This document shows positions 17,274 through 25,985 of a DNA stretch of 64,000 nt, in pieces. The stretch spans positions 11,781 to 75,780 of the forward strand of contig JANNXJ010000037.1 of assembly GCA_031409515.1 (NCBI GenBank), given 5' to 3'. Under the pieces are notes generated by a model. The model searched no databases, was not told the DNA's origin, and saw only the letters and a program-made list of their open reading frames with translations. The position numbers and the translations under genes were made by a program. Source of the DNA: SHZI01 sp031409515. GTDB lineage: Bacteria; Pseudomonadota; Gammaproteobacteria; Steroidobacterales; GCA-2729495. Position 1 is the stretch's first letter. Every line of letters starts with the position of its first letter.

Positions 17274-18499
17274 GCCTCAAGAGCTGCGGCGATATCCTTG
17301 AACGGCACGGCGGTGTCGCCCAGCAGGGCGGGGTCTGGCCGCGCACCCAGGGCAATCAGCTTTTTGGACAGCATGAATTCCCGGGGACTGTTGATCGCGT
17401 AGACCGCCGTCAGCCGACCTGCGTTGAGGAAGAACACGGCGAAGGACCGGGACTCGGGATCGCCGCGCACCACCGCCTGGTCGGTTGCCGACGACAGGCC
17501 CACGATCTGCAGCTTCAGGTCGTACTGGTCAGACCAGAACCAGGGAATCTGGGCATAGGGTTCGAGCCGGCCAAGAAGCGTCAGCGCGGCTGTTTTCGCC
17601 TGCTCCTGGGCGTTGTGCACTGACTCGAGGCGCAGGCGCCGACCAAGCAGCGGGTTCGGATGATTGGTGCAGTCGCCTATGGCAAGGATGTCCAGGTCGC
17701 TGGTCCGACAGTACTCATCCACCATGATGCCGTTGTCGCACACCAGGCCCGCGTCGGCGGCCAGCTCAACGTTGGGCAGGATGCCGATGCCCACGATGGC
17801 GAGGTCTGCCGGAATCTCGACGCCGTCACTCCCCACCACGCCCCGCAGGCGGGTCTCGCCCGCGAAGGCCTGGACGCCTAAGTTGCACCGGATATCCACT
17901 CCCGCCGCCCTGTGCACCCTGGCCATGAATGCCGAGATCTGCGGGGCATCGACCCGGGCCATGACCCGGTCCGCCATCTCCACCACGGTGACCTTCAGGC
18001 CCTGGCTGATCGCCACGGCGGCGACCTCCAGCCCGATGTACCCCGCACCAACGATGACGAGGGAGGCGCCGGGACGAAAATCCGGCCGGATCCGCTCCAC
18101 ATCGTCGACGGTACGCAGGTAGTGCACGCCCGCAAGCCCGTGGCCGGGCAGCGCCACCTCCCGCACGCGACTGCCGGTGGCAAGCACCAGCTTGTCGTAG
18201 GTGAGCGCCTGGCCGGTGGACAGCTCCACCGTCCGGGAGGCGGGCTGGACCCGCAGCACGCGGGTATTGAGCAGCACGTCCACCCCATGCTCCGCATAGA
18301 ACTTCTCCTGGCGCAGAAGCAGCCGCGGCACGTCCAGTTCTCCGGCCAGGAACTTCTTGGAGAGGGGTGGCCGCTGGTAAGGGAGGTAGGGTTCTTCCCC
18401 CACCATGACGATGCGGCCAGCGAAGCCTCCCTGGCGGAGGGACACGACGGTCTGGCCTGCGGCATGGCCAGCCCCCGCGATCACGACGGTGTTTTGCAT
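17270..18499 (-). CDS. FAD/NAD(P)-dependent ferredoxin or rubredoxin reductase-like oxidoreductase
   Basis: 409-residue flavoprotein of the pyridine nucleotide-disulfide reductase fold. The FAD site is VVIAGAGHAAGQT (residues 5-17) and the NAD(P) site is VIVGAGYIGLEVAA. LVLATGSRVRE and LDILAIGDCTNHP are also typical, and a reductase C-terminal domain follows (WFWSDQYDLKLQIVGL). It likely passes electrons from NAD(P)H to a ferredoxin or rubredoxin. No partner redox protein or oxygenase is encoded nearby. It is divergent from the quinone oxidoreductase with only 20 bp between starts. Confidence 0.85.
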   Translation of the reverse strand: MQNTVVIAGAGHAAGQTVVSLRQGGFAGRIVMVGEEPYLPYQRPPLSKKFLAGELDVPRLLLRQEKFYAEHGVDVLLNTRVLRVQPASRTVELSTGQALTYDKLVLATGSRVREVALPGHGLAGVHYLRTVDDVERIRPDFRPGASLVIVGAGYIGLEVAAVAISQGLKVTVVEMADRVMARVDAPQISAFMARVHRAAGVDIRCNLGVQAFAGETRLRGVVGSDGVEIPADLAIVGIGILPNVELAADAGLVCDNGIMVDEYCRTSDLDILAIGDCTNHPNPLLGRRLRLESVHNAQEQAKTAALTLLGRLEPYAQIPWFWSDQYDLKLQIVGLSSATDQAVVRGDPESRSFAVFFLNAGRLTAVYAINSPREFMLSKKLIALGARPDPALLGDTAVPFKDIAAALEA

Positions 18500-18519
18500 G
18501 ACCGGATTATACTGGCCAC

Positions 18520-19503
18520 ATGCACAGCTCTCTCACCCAGGCCATCCGTATTCAGCGCTTCGGCGGCCCCGAAGTCCTGGAATGGCAGGAAGTCTCCCTG
18601 CCACCCCCCCCGCCCGGCGAAGTGACGATCCGCCAGACCGCAGTCGGGCTCAACTTCATCGACACCTATCACCGTTCGGGTCTGTACCCGCTGGCCCTGC
18701 CGGCCGGGATTGGCGCGGAAGCGGCAGGCCGGGTCGAAACGCTCGGCGCCGGTGTGGTCGGGCTCGCGGTGGGCGATCGCGTGGCCTACGCGGGCTTGCC
18801 GCCCGGGGCCTACGCGGAACGGCGCAACTGGCCCGCGGAACGGCTGGTGAAACTCCCGCCAGCGGTCAGCGACGACGTCGCCGCTGCGGCCATGCTCAAG
18901 GGTCTCACGGCCTGGTATCTCCTCCGGCGCAGCTACCGCGTGCAGCCCGGTGACAGCGTCCTGCTCTATGCGGCTGCGGGCGGGACCGGCACACTGGTGA
19001 GCCAGTGGGCGACAGCGCTGGGTGCACGGGTCATCGGTGTCGTCGGCAGCGCCGCCAAGGCAGAGCTCGCCCGGGCCCACGGCTGTGCGGCGACCGTCCT
19101 CGCGGAGGATCCCGAGTTTGTGCAGAAGGTGCGGGACCTTGCCAGTGGTGGTGTGGCCGTGGTTTATGACTCGATAGGCCGGGACACTTTCTTCAAATCC
19201 CTGGACTGCCTGCGGAAACACGGCACGATGGTGACTTTCGGCAACGCGTCGGGTCCCGTAGAACCCTTTTCGCCGATGGAGCTGGCGAAGCGCGGCTCAC
19301 TGCACCTGACGCGCCCCTCACTCTTCGACTTCATCGCGACCCGGGCAGATCTGGAAACCGGCACGGGGGAGTTGTTTGACGTCGTTGCCAGTGGCGCGGT
19401 GCGGATTGCCATTGGGCAGCGCTACCCACTTCGGGATGCCGCCCGCGCGCACCGGGACCTTGAAGGGCGCCGGACCACCGGGGCAACGGTGCTCGAGCCC
19501 TAG
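18520..19503 (+). CDS. qor: NADPH:quinone oxidoreductase (zeta-crystallin type)
   Basis: 327-residue member of the MDR/zinc-free quinone reductase family. It has the N-terminal GroES-like fold with GLNFIDTYHRSGLYP (residues 46-60). The NADPH Rossmann segment is VLLYAAAGGTGTLVSQWA, followed by GVVGSAAKAELARAHG. No catalytic zinc ligands are evident. It reduces quinones one electron at a time in known members. The start is 20 bp from the divergent flavoprotein start, so the two promoters must overlap, and shared redox regulation is possible. Confidence 0.9.
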   Translation: MHSSLTQAIRIQRFGGPEVLEWQEVSLPPPPPGEVTIRQTAVGLNFIDTYHRSGLYPLALPAGIGAEAAGRVETLGAGVVGLAVGDRVAYAGLPPGAYAERRNWPAERLVKLPPAVSDDVAAAAMLKGLTAWYLLRRSYRVQPGDSVLLYAAAGGTGTLVSQWATALGARVIGVVGSAAKAELARAHGCAATVLAEDPEFVQKVRDLASGGVAVVYDSIGRDTFFKSLDCLRKHGTMVTFGNASGPVEPFSPMELAKRGSLHLTRPSLFDFIATRADLETGTGELFDVVASGAVRIAIGQRYPLRDAARAHRDLEGRRTTGATVLEP

Positions 19504-19573
19504 GCCAGACCTGGGCAAAACCAGCCGAAGACCGCTCTTTCAGGAGCTGCGCCGTTCAGCGCCATCCTGTAGC

Positions 19574-19620
19574 TTGACCAGGTCTCCCGTCGAAACCAGA
19601 ATGGTTCCAAAGTGGTTCCA
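19574..19620 (+). promoter_or_regulatory. Promoter and direct-repeat operator of the FitAB-like module
   Basis: TTGACC (19574-19579) and CAGAAT (19597-19602) are spaced 17 nt. Two copies of TGGTTCCA (19602-19609 and 19613-19620) are 11 bp apart, one helical turn, just before the antitoxin gene. They are a plausible autoregulatory binding site. Confidence 0.4.
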
Positions 19621-19637
19621 GAACGGGAGTCAGGTCA

Positions 19638-19874
19638 ATGCCCATGACAATTACCCTCAAGAATATCCCCGACGCGATCTATGCGCGGCTCCGACAGTCC
19701 GCAGACCTCCACCACCGCAGCTTGAACAGCGAGGCGATCGCCTGCCTTGAACGGGTCTTGCTTCCGGTCACGATTCAGCCGGAGGAACGGCTCCTGCGCA
19801 TCCAGCGCCTCCGGCCGCCACGTGCCATAAAGGCAAGCTCTATAGAAAAAGCGAAGCGGGCTGGTCGGGCGTGA
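19638..19874 (+). CDS. FitA-like ribbon-helix-helix antitoxin
   Basis: 78-residue antitoxin. The N-terminal ribbon-helix-helix (MTITLKNIPDAIYARLRQSA, about residues 3-22, then HHRSLNSEAIACLE) is typical of FitA/Arc-like DNA binding. The C-terminal tail should wrap the toxin. The last 4 nt overlap the toxin GTG, the usual coupled arrangement. An internal ATG two codons later is an alternative start. It should repress its own promoter. Confidence 0.85.
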   Translation: MPMTITLKNIPDAIYARLRQSADLHHRSLNSEAIACLERVLLPVTIQPEERLLRIQRLRPPRAIKASSIEKAKRAGRA

Positions 19875-20260
19875 TCGTCGTTGATACGAACATCATTGCG
19901 TATCTGTTTCTCCGGTGTGAGTTCACCGAACCCGCCGAAAAGCTCTTTCGACGGGACGGGGACTGGGCAGCACCCCTGTTCTGGCGGAGCGAGTTCCGCA
20001 ATGTCCTCGCCACTCAGGTACGACGTCGTGCACTGACGCTGGAGCAAGCCTGCAATCTTCAGACGGAGGCAGAAGAACTGATGGCCGGTCGGGAGTTTGA
20101 GGTGCCGTCGGCGGATGTGCTGCGCCTCGCGTCGGGGAGTGGATGTTCCGCCTACGACTGCGAGTTCGTGCTGCTCGCCCAGCGGCTGAACCTGCGGCTC
20201 ATCACCAATGACAAGGCTGTACTCCTGGCGTTTCCCGAAACGGCCGTGCCGCTGGTGTGA
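19871..20260 (+). CDS. PIN-domain toxin (VapC/FitB type)
   Basis: 129-residue PIN-domain ribonuclease. The acidic residues expected at the metal site are visible: the Asp in VVDTNI (residue 5), the Glu in WRSEFRNVL (about 41), and Asp in SAYDCEFVLLA and LITNDKAV. GTG start overlaps the antitoxin by 4 nt. The family cleaves RNA (often tRNA), and the antitoxin neutralises it by direct binding. Confidence 0.88.
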   Translation: MIVVDTNIIAYLFLRCEFTEPAEKLFRRDGDWAAPLFWRSEFRNVLATQVRRRALTLEQACNLQTEAEELMAGREFEVPSADVLRLASGSGCSAYDCEFVLLAQRLNLRLITNDKAVLLAFPETAVPLV

Positions 20261-20333
20261 CCGCTCCTCAGGGGACCGGAGTTGGTGGGTTTCCTGATGG
20301 GATGACGGTAGCCTACCCACAGGGGAGGTCGCT

Positions 20334-20675
20334 GTGGCCGGGAATGCTGTCATGGAAGCCATCTGGGGCGTCGTCGCCGCCATTCCGGCGGGGCGCGTGT
20401 CCACCTATGGCGAAGTCGCGCAGCTCGCCGGGTTGCCCCGGGGTGCCCGGCAGGTCGGTCGCGCACTGGGCAAGGCGCCGGCGGCGCTCGCGCTACCCTG
20501 GTTCCGGGTCATCGCTGCCGGTGGCCGCATCGCGTTGCCCAAGGGCACCCGGGGTTACCACACCCAGATCAGCAAGCTACGCGCAGACGGGGTGACTGTG
20601 GAGAACGGCCGGGTTCGCTTACCTGATTTTCAATGGACGCCGGATCTCGACGAGATGATCTGGGGACCCCGATGA
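20334..20675 (+). CDS. Alkyltransferase-like protein (ATL)
   Basis: 113-residue MGMT-fold protein. The helix-turn-helix DNA-binding part (RVSTYGEVAQLAGLPRGARQVGRAL) is present. The active-site PCHR of O6-methylguanine methyltransferase is replaced by PWFRVI, so no methyl-accepting Cys exists. Such ATL proteins bind O6-alkylguanine and hand it to nucleotide excision repair in known cases. GTG start; an in-frame ATG six codons later is possible. The 3' end overlaps the next gene (ATGA). Confidence 0.85.
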   Translation: MAGNAVMEAIWGVVAAIPAGRVSTYGEVAQLAGLPRGARQVGRALGKAPAALALPWFRVIAAGGRIALPKGTRGYHTQISKLRADGVTVENGRVRLPDFQWTPDLDEMIWGPR

Positions 20676-21190
20676 CGACAGTGTGCTTTGCCCACGGCCA
20701 GGAGAGCGGACCCTGGGGCACAAAGATCCGGGCGCTGGCGGAGGTGGCCCGGCAGGGCGGGCACGCGGTCGAGTCCCTGGATTATCAGGGGATCACCGAC
20801 CCGCTGGCGCGGGCGCGCAAGCTCACCAGCTGGTGCCGGGCGCAGCAGTCGCCCGCGATTCTTGTCGGCAGCAGCATGGGCGGCTATGTGGCACTCGCTG
20901 CCGCCAGCGACGCGGGGGCGGCGGGCCTGTTCCTGATGGCACCGGCCCTCTACGTTCCGGGCTATGAACAGATTCCGGTCCCGCCACCGCCCTCCTGTCG
21001 CATCACCATCGTCCATGGCTGGCAGGACGATGTCCTCCCCTGGTCGGGGAGCACCCGGTATGGCGAGCTGAGCGGCGCCCGGGTTCTGCTGGTGCCGGAC
21101 GACCACCGGCTGGTGGCGGATCTCCCCGGACTCTGTCGGGTGTTTCGCTTGTTTCTGGAGGAGCTGGGGCCGACGCCCCCCGGGGAGTGA
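20672..21190 (+). CDS. Small alpha/beta hydrolase
   Basis: 172-residue alpha/beta hydrolase. FAHGQESGPWG is the oxyanion/N-terminal loop, GSSMGGYVAL holds the nucleophile Ser, and HGWQDDVLPW and PDDHRLVADL supply the likely Asp and His. It resembles YqiA/RBBP9-like small esterases. ATG overlaps the ATL stop, so the two are probably an operon. Substrate unknown. Confidence 0.8.
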   Translation: MTTVCFAHGQESGPWGTKIRALAEVARQGGHAVESLDYQGITDPLARARKLTSWCRAQQSPAILVGSSMGGYVALAAASDAGAAGLFLMAPALYVPGYEQIPVPPPPSCRITIVHGWQDDVLPWSGSTRYGELSGARVLLVPDDHRLVADLPGLCRVFRLFLEELGPTPPGE

Positions 21191-21192
21191 GC

Positions 21193-21378
21193 ATGAAGCG
21201 TGCAGTCCTGTTTTGCCTGTCAGCGCTGCTGGTGGCCTGCGGTCCGCCGCCGGAGCCACCCGCAGCCAACGTCATCGGGGATCCGCTGGAGCAGTCCCTG
21301 GACAAGGCCAGAGCAGTGGAAAGCCTGAACAGTCAGCGCAAGGACGAGCTGGACGAGGCTGCCGACGCCGCGAACTAG
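21193..21378 (+). CDS. Small lipoprotein of unknown function
   Basis: 61-residue predicted lipoprotein. The signal ends in lipobox LLVAC (Cys about 18), then a Pro-rich stretch and a short charged helix. A GTG two codons upstream is also possible. It follows the hydrolase gene by 2 nt, so it is likely in the same transcript. No family recognised. Confidence 0.6.
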   Translation: MKRAVLFCLSALLVACGPPPEPPAANVIGDPLEQSLDKARAVESLNSQRKDELDEAADAAN

Positions 21379-21388
21379 GCTTCCTTGA

Positions 21389-22321
21389 CTAGCCTTGGGC
21401 TTCGGCGTAAGCGGCAAGGCCCCGGAGCGCCGGCTCGTCCGCCGTGATGACCCAGGTCGGAATGTCGGCCAGGAAGGGCCGATAGCGACCCTTGTCCTCA
21501 AAGCGTGGACGGAACCCGGAAGTCTTGAACTGCTCCACATAGCGGGGCGTGATGCCGCCGCCGATGTAGACGCCGCCGAAGGCGGCGAAGGTCAGCGCCA
21601 GATTGCTCGCGACCGTCCCCAGGAGCTGAAAAAAGACGTCCAGCGCCTCCAGCGCCGTGGCGTCGCCCGCTTCGATCCGGGCCCCCACCTCAGCCGGTGC
21701 CAGGGCAGCGGCGCCGGACAGGGCGCTATGGACGAACGCGAGGCCAGCCCCGGAAATCAGCCGTTCTGCCGAGCAGTGCCCAAAGCGCTCCCGACCCAGC
21801 GCGATGATCCGCGCTTCCCGTTCGTCACTGGGGGCCATGGTGACGTGGCCACCCTCGCCGGTGATGGCGTGCCAGCGGCCAGCAATACTCACCAGGCCGG
21901 CGGTGCCGAGCCCCGTGCCAGGTCCGACCACTACCTTGGGCGCGCCCGCGATGGCCTTGCCGCCACCAACCTGCTGCAGATCGCCGGGACCCAGAACCGG
22001 CAGCGCGTAGGCCTGGGCGGCAAAGTCGTTCAGGGGGATCAACCGCTTGAGGGACAGCGTCCGGGCCAGCGCGGAGAGGGAAAATGCCCAGTTGATGTTC
22101 ACCATGCGCACCTCGTCGCCCCGGATGGGCGCCGCGATGGCGATAACGGCCTCGTCCGGGCGCTGGCCTGGCGGACGCATGCCGAGGTAGGCGGCTAGCA
22201 GCCGGTCGAGCCCCGGGAAATCCCGGTTGCGGAAAGTTTCGACGCTGTCCACGCTTCCGCCCGGGCGCGCGATGGCGCAGCGTGTGTTGGTGCCCCCGAT
22301 ATCTGCGATCAGCCATCCCAT
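21389..22321 (-). CDS. glk: Glucokinase
   Basis: ROK/Glk-family sugar kinase (310 residues) that phosphorylates glucose with ATP. It has the phosphate-binding start LIADIGGTNTRCAIA (residues 4-18), a substrate loop INWAFSLSAL and LNDFAAQAYAL with the catalytic Asp. VVVGPGTGLGTAGL is the second phosphate loop and GEGGHVTMAP the glucose-binding loop. The ATG at 22321 is chosen because it puts the IGGTN motif at the usual distance; the frame is open 11 codons further. No clear ribosome site is seen. Confidence 0.9.
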   Translation of the reverse strand: MGWLIADIGGTNTRCAIARPGGSVDSVETFRNRDFPGLDRLLAAYLGMRPPGQRPDEAVIAIAAPIRGDEVRMVNINWAFSLSALARTLSLKRLIPLNDFAAQAYALPVLGPGDLQQVGGGKAIAGAPKVVVGPGTGLGTAGLVSIAGRWHAITGEGGHVTMAPSDEREARIIALGRERFGHCSAERLISGAGLAFVHSALSGAAALAPAEVGARIEAGDATALEALDVFFQLLGTVASNLALTFAAFGGVYIGGGITPRYVEQFKTSGFRPRFEDKGRYRPFLADIPTWVITADEPALRGLAAYAEAQG

Positions 22322-22352
22322 CGCGGGAAGCATACACGGGGAAGCGCAGCCC

Positions 22353-22381
22353 AAAAAAAACCGCCCCTGGGCAAGGGGCGG
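22353..22381 (-). terminator. Intrinsic terminator ahead of glk
   Basis: On the minus strand, CCGCCCC-TTGCCCA-GGGGCGG (22361-22381) is followed directly by TTTTTTTT (22353-22360). It would stop transcription coming from the right before glk. Confidence 0.85.
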
Positions 22382-22473
22382 TGGGGATGGGCTTGGATGT
22401 CGTGTCGTCTTTTTTTATTGTTGTTATTTTTATTTTCTTCGCGAGGTTCTGTCCGGTTATTGGGTCCTGAGAT

Positions 22474-22510
22474 GGGCTTGGGTTTTGGGGCTTGGGGCTT
22501 GGGGCTTGGG
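22474..22510 (+). repeat. G-quadruplex-forming GGGGCTT repeat
   Basis: Six G runs of 3-4 bases separated by CTT or TTTT loops, including three GGGGCTT units followed by GGG (22487-22510). This fits a canonical four-tract G-quadruplex with 3-nt loops on the plus strand. Confidence 0.7.
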
Positions 22511-22845
22511 TTGCTTTGATCTCTCAGGTAACCATTCAGTGGGGCCTCGCTGGAGATAGGTGCAGCAACCGTGCCAGGCCAGACCGGACCCAGCGCGGAT
22601 TTGACAGAAGGGGTTGAAGCAGCCGAATTCTGTGCGGCAGATCACGGGATCTGGTGGCCCGGCGGGAAGGCTCACGCCGGGGGAAGGAGCGCGCCGGTCG
22701 CCGGTGGAGCCCGTTTGTATAGAGCCGCGACAGCCCGGTAGGCCCGCTGTGGGGCCCGGGTCTCGGCCTTTCGGCAGTTATTCATAAGATACAGTCGCTT
22801 AGCTGCTACAGGAGGCCTGTAAAGCTTGTCGACTGGGCGCCCGGA

Positions 22846-23061
22846 CTAGGCGTTAAGGTCCGGGATCATGGCGCTCTCGAGGCGCGTGATGGTGTCCTTC
22901 AGGCGCAACTTTTCTTTCTTCAGCCGCTGGACCCGCAGTTGATCAACGCTGGCGTCCCGGGCCAGGGACGCAATGGTGGTGTCCAGGTCCCGATGCGCCA
23001 CCCGCAGTTCCTTAAGGCGCAGCAACTTGCTGAACACATCGGTGTTGATGTTATCGGTCAT
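22846..23061 (-). CDS. YdcH-like DUF465 small protein
   Basis: 71-residue helical protein of the DUF465/YdcH family. The segment KKEKLRLKDTITRLESAM near the C-terminus is characteristic, and the chain is predicted to form a helical hairpin or coiled coil. The ATG at 23061 gives the usual family length; the frame is open further upstream without support. Function unknown. Located downstream of cysQ on the same strand. Confidence 0.82.
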   Translation of the reverse strand: MTDNINTDVFSKLLRLKELRVAHRDLDTTIASLARDASVDQLRVQRLKKEKLRLKDTITRLESAMIPDLNA

Positions 23062-23126
23062 GGCCGGCGTTCTTGGGTGGGGGCTGGGGCGCCTGTTATT
23101 GCGTCTAAGGATACCAGTCGCGAACG

Positions 23127-23951
<825 letters not shown>

Positions 23952-23971
23952 GGACGCTACAATATTTCCCG

Positions 23972-24619
23972 ATGGATGACTGGCGAAAATTCGACACGAT
24001 TCTCCTGGACATGGACGGGACCATTCTCGATCTGGCCTACGACAACTATTTCTGGCTGGAGTTGGTCCCCCGTTGCCTGGCCCGGGACCGCAAGGCGAAC
24101 CTCGCTGAGGTCACGGCGGAGCTTTACGCGCAGTTTGCCCGGGTGCAGGGCCGTCTCGAGTGGTATTGCCTGGACTACTGGACGGAGGAGTTGTCGCTGG
24201 ATCTGCGCGCCCTCAAGAGTGCCAGTAGTCATCGGGTGCGGTACCTGCCCGGCGCCGTCGGTTTCCTGCGCACCTTACAAGCGACGGGCAAATCCGTGGC
24301 CGTGCTGACCAATGCCCATGGCCATACCCTCGAAGTGAAGAAGGGGGTTGCCGGGCTCGGGCGCTGGATCGATACGTTCATTTCGTCCCATGAGTTTGGC
24401 GCCCCCAAGGAATCGGCGGAGTTCTGGGTGGCGGCACAGCGGCGTCTGGGCTTCGATCCGGCCAGAACGCTGTTCATCGATGACAGCCTGCCGGTCCTGG
24501 ATGCGGCTGCCGCCTGGGGCATTCCTGGCGTGCTGGCCGTGACCCGCCCGGATTCGACGCAGCCCCATCGCGTTGTCGAGCGGCATCCGTCGGTGGAGGC
24601 TCTCGGTCACCTCGTGTAG
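23972..24619 (+). CDS. yrfG: GMP/IMP nucleotidase, HAD family (YrfG)
   Basis: 215-residue HAD hydrolase. Motif I is LLDMDGTILDL (residues 11-21) with the nucleophile Asp, motif II is the Thr in VLTNAHGHT, the Lys is in GAPKESAEFW, and the motif IV Asp pair is in LFIDDSLPVLDAA. E. coli YrfG hydrolyses GMP and IMP. The TAG stop at 24617-24619 is part of the REP palindrome that follows, so the repeat defines the C-terminus. Confidence 0.88.
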   Translation: MDDWRKFDTILLDMDGTILDLAYDNYFWLELVPRCLARDRKANLAEVTAELYAQFARVQGRLEWYCLDYWTEELSLDLRALKSASSHRVRYLPGAVGFLRTLQATGKSVAVLTNAHGHTLEVKKGVAGLGRWIDTFISSHEFGAPKESAEFWVAAQRRLGFDPARTLFIDDSLPVLDAAAAWGIPGVLAVTRPDSTQPHRVVERHPSVEALGHLV

Positions 24620-24672
24620 GAGCGCCTTGAGGCGCGACCGGACAGCGGAATTGCGCCTCAAGGCGCTCCTAC
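24616..24672. repeat. REP palindrome ending both yrfG and rhlB
   Basis: Inverted repeat with arms 24616-24637 and 24652-24672. The outer TAG of the left arm is the yrfG stop (24617-24619). The complementary TAG of the right arm is the rhlB stop (24669-24671, minus strand). It fills the whole gap between the two convergent genes. Confidence 0.85.
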
Positions 24673-25985
24673 CGACCCCGCCGCCCGCCGCCACCGCCCG
24701 GCCGTCCACCGCCACCGGAACGCCCGCCGCCACCGCCCGGCCTCCCGCCACTGCCACCCCTGCCCCCCGGCCGGCCGCCCTGAGGCGGGTACTTGCGCGG
24801 GGCCCAGGGTGGAATCTTCACCCCCTCCAGCATGGCGGGCTCCACGGTCCCGACCGGGATGCGATGCCCGATGTAGTCCTCAATTTCCGGTAGCGAGAAG
24901 GCGTAGGTTTCGCAGGCGAAGCTGACCGAGTCACCGCTCGCGCCGGCCCGGGCCGTCCGGCCGATGCGGTGCACGTAGTCCGGGGCGTCCTGGGGCAGGT
25001 CGTAATTGATCACGTGGCTGACGTCGGGTACGTGAAGTCCCCGGGAGGCAACATCTGTCGCCACGAGCACAGGAAGAGTGCCTTCCTGGAAATCCTTCAG
25101 CATACGGAGCCGCTTGTTCTGGGGCACATCACCGTTGATGGCCTCCGCCGGCAGGCCGTTGTGGGCCAGCAGCCGGGCAATCTCTTCTGCCGCACGCTTG
25201 GTATTGACGAAGACCATCGTGCGCCGGGCCTGCATGCTGCGCAGAAGGCCGACCAGCAGGCGCCCCTTTTCCTCGTTCCCCGGGAAGTAGACGCACTGGG
25301 TGACGAGGTCCACCGTCTTCTTGTCCGGCTCGATCTGCACGGTCTCCGGGTTGTTCATGTGCTCGTAGGCGAGCTCAAGAACCCGGTGACCGAGAGTGGC
25401 TGAGAACAGCAGGTTCAGGCGCTTGTCTGGCGGCGGCAGCCGACGCAGGAGAAAGCGAATGTCCTTGATAAAGCCCAGGTCGAACATCCGGTCGGCCTCG
25501 TCCATCACGAGCACCTGGGCGTGACTCAGCGTGTAGATGTGCTGGCGGAAGTAGTCGATGAGCCGGCCTGGTGTGCCGATCAGTACATCGACGCCCCGCT
25601 GGAGTTCTTCGCGCTGCTTGTCGTAATCAGCTCCGCCGTAGACCACAGACATGCGCAGGCCGGTGCCGCTGCCAAGAATCAGCGCGTCCGAGTGGATCTG
25701 CACGGCCAGTTCCCTGGTGGGGGCCAGGATCAGCGCCCGGGGGCTCGGCTGGTCGCTGCGGTGCGCGGGATGTTTCAGCAGGTGATTGAACATGGCGAGC
25801 AGAAAGGCGGCAGTCTTGCCCGTCCCGGTTTGCGCCTGACCGGCGACGTCCTTGCCCAGGAGGGCTATAGGGAGCGTCTGCGCCTGGATGGGCGTGCACT
25901 GCTGAAACCCCGCAGCACGGACACCGACGAGTATCTCGGGGGGTAAACCCAGTTCTGAAAACAAGACGTTGTGGTCGCGACTCAT
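24669..25985 (-). CDS. rhlB: DEAD-box ATP-dependent RNA helicase RhlB
   Basis: 438-residue DEAD-box helicase. The Q motif (TPIQAQTLPIALLGKD), Walker A AQTGTGKT, PTRELA, DEAD (VMDEADRMF), SAT, and HRIGRTARAG are all present. E. coli RhlB unwinds RNA within the degradosome. The last ~45 residues are a Gly/Arg/Pro-rich tail (RPGGRGGSGGRPGGGG type), likely disordered and RNA-binding. Divergent from trxA-rho, as in E. coli. The stop codon lies in a REP element. Confidence 0.92.
   Translation of the reverse strand: MSRDHNVLFSELGLPPEILVGVRAAGFQQCTPIQAQTLPIALLGKDVAGQAQTGTGKTAAFLLAMFNHLLKHPAHRSDQPSPRALILAPTRELAVQIHSDALILGSGTGLRMSVVYGGADYDKQREELQRGVDVLIGTPGRLIDYFRQHIYTLSHAQVLVMDEADRMFDLGFIKDIRFLLRRLPPPDKRLNLLFSATLGHRVLELAYEHMNNPETVQIEPDKKTVDLVTQCVYFPGNEEKGRLLVGLLRSMQARRTMVFVNTKRAAEEIARLLAHNGLPAEAINGDVPQNKRLRMLKDFQEGTLPVLVATDVASRGLHVPDVSHVINYDLPQDAPDYVHRIGRTARAGASGDSVSFACETYAFSLPEIEDYIGHRIPVGTVEPAMLEGVKIPPWAPRKYPPQGGRPGGRGGSGGRPGGGGGRSGGGGRPGGGGGRRGR

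Larger units (their letters stand above)
22322..22845. other. 524 bp gene-free stretch, candidate non-coding RNA region
   Basis: No convincing protein gene lies between glk and the ydcH-like gene. A 72-codon minus-strand frame from GTG at 22675 (Cys-rich first half, Pro/Gln low-complexity tail) has weaker third-base GC than neighbours and no ribosome site. The stretch holds a T-rich tract on the plus strand (22408-22440), a six-run G motif (22474-22510) and, at the glk side, a strong minus-strand terminator. A minus-strand transcript ending at that terminator is possible. I could not match it to 6S, SRP, RNase P or tmRNA. Confidence 0.4.

Noticed and set aside
22385..22845. Known structured RNAs (6S, 4.5S SRP, RNase P, tmRNA, glycine riboswitch) in the gap upstream of glk
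   Set aside because: Short resemblances such as CTCTCAGGTAA and GACAGAACC were seen, but none of the conserved cores is present in full.
24675..24800. CRISPR-like or tandem GC repeat at the end of rhlB
   Set aside because: The repetition is codon-level Gly/Arg/Pro coding for the RGG tail, in frame with the helicase.
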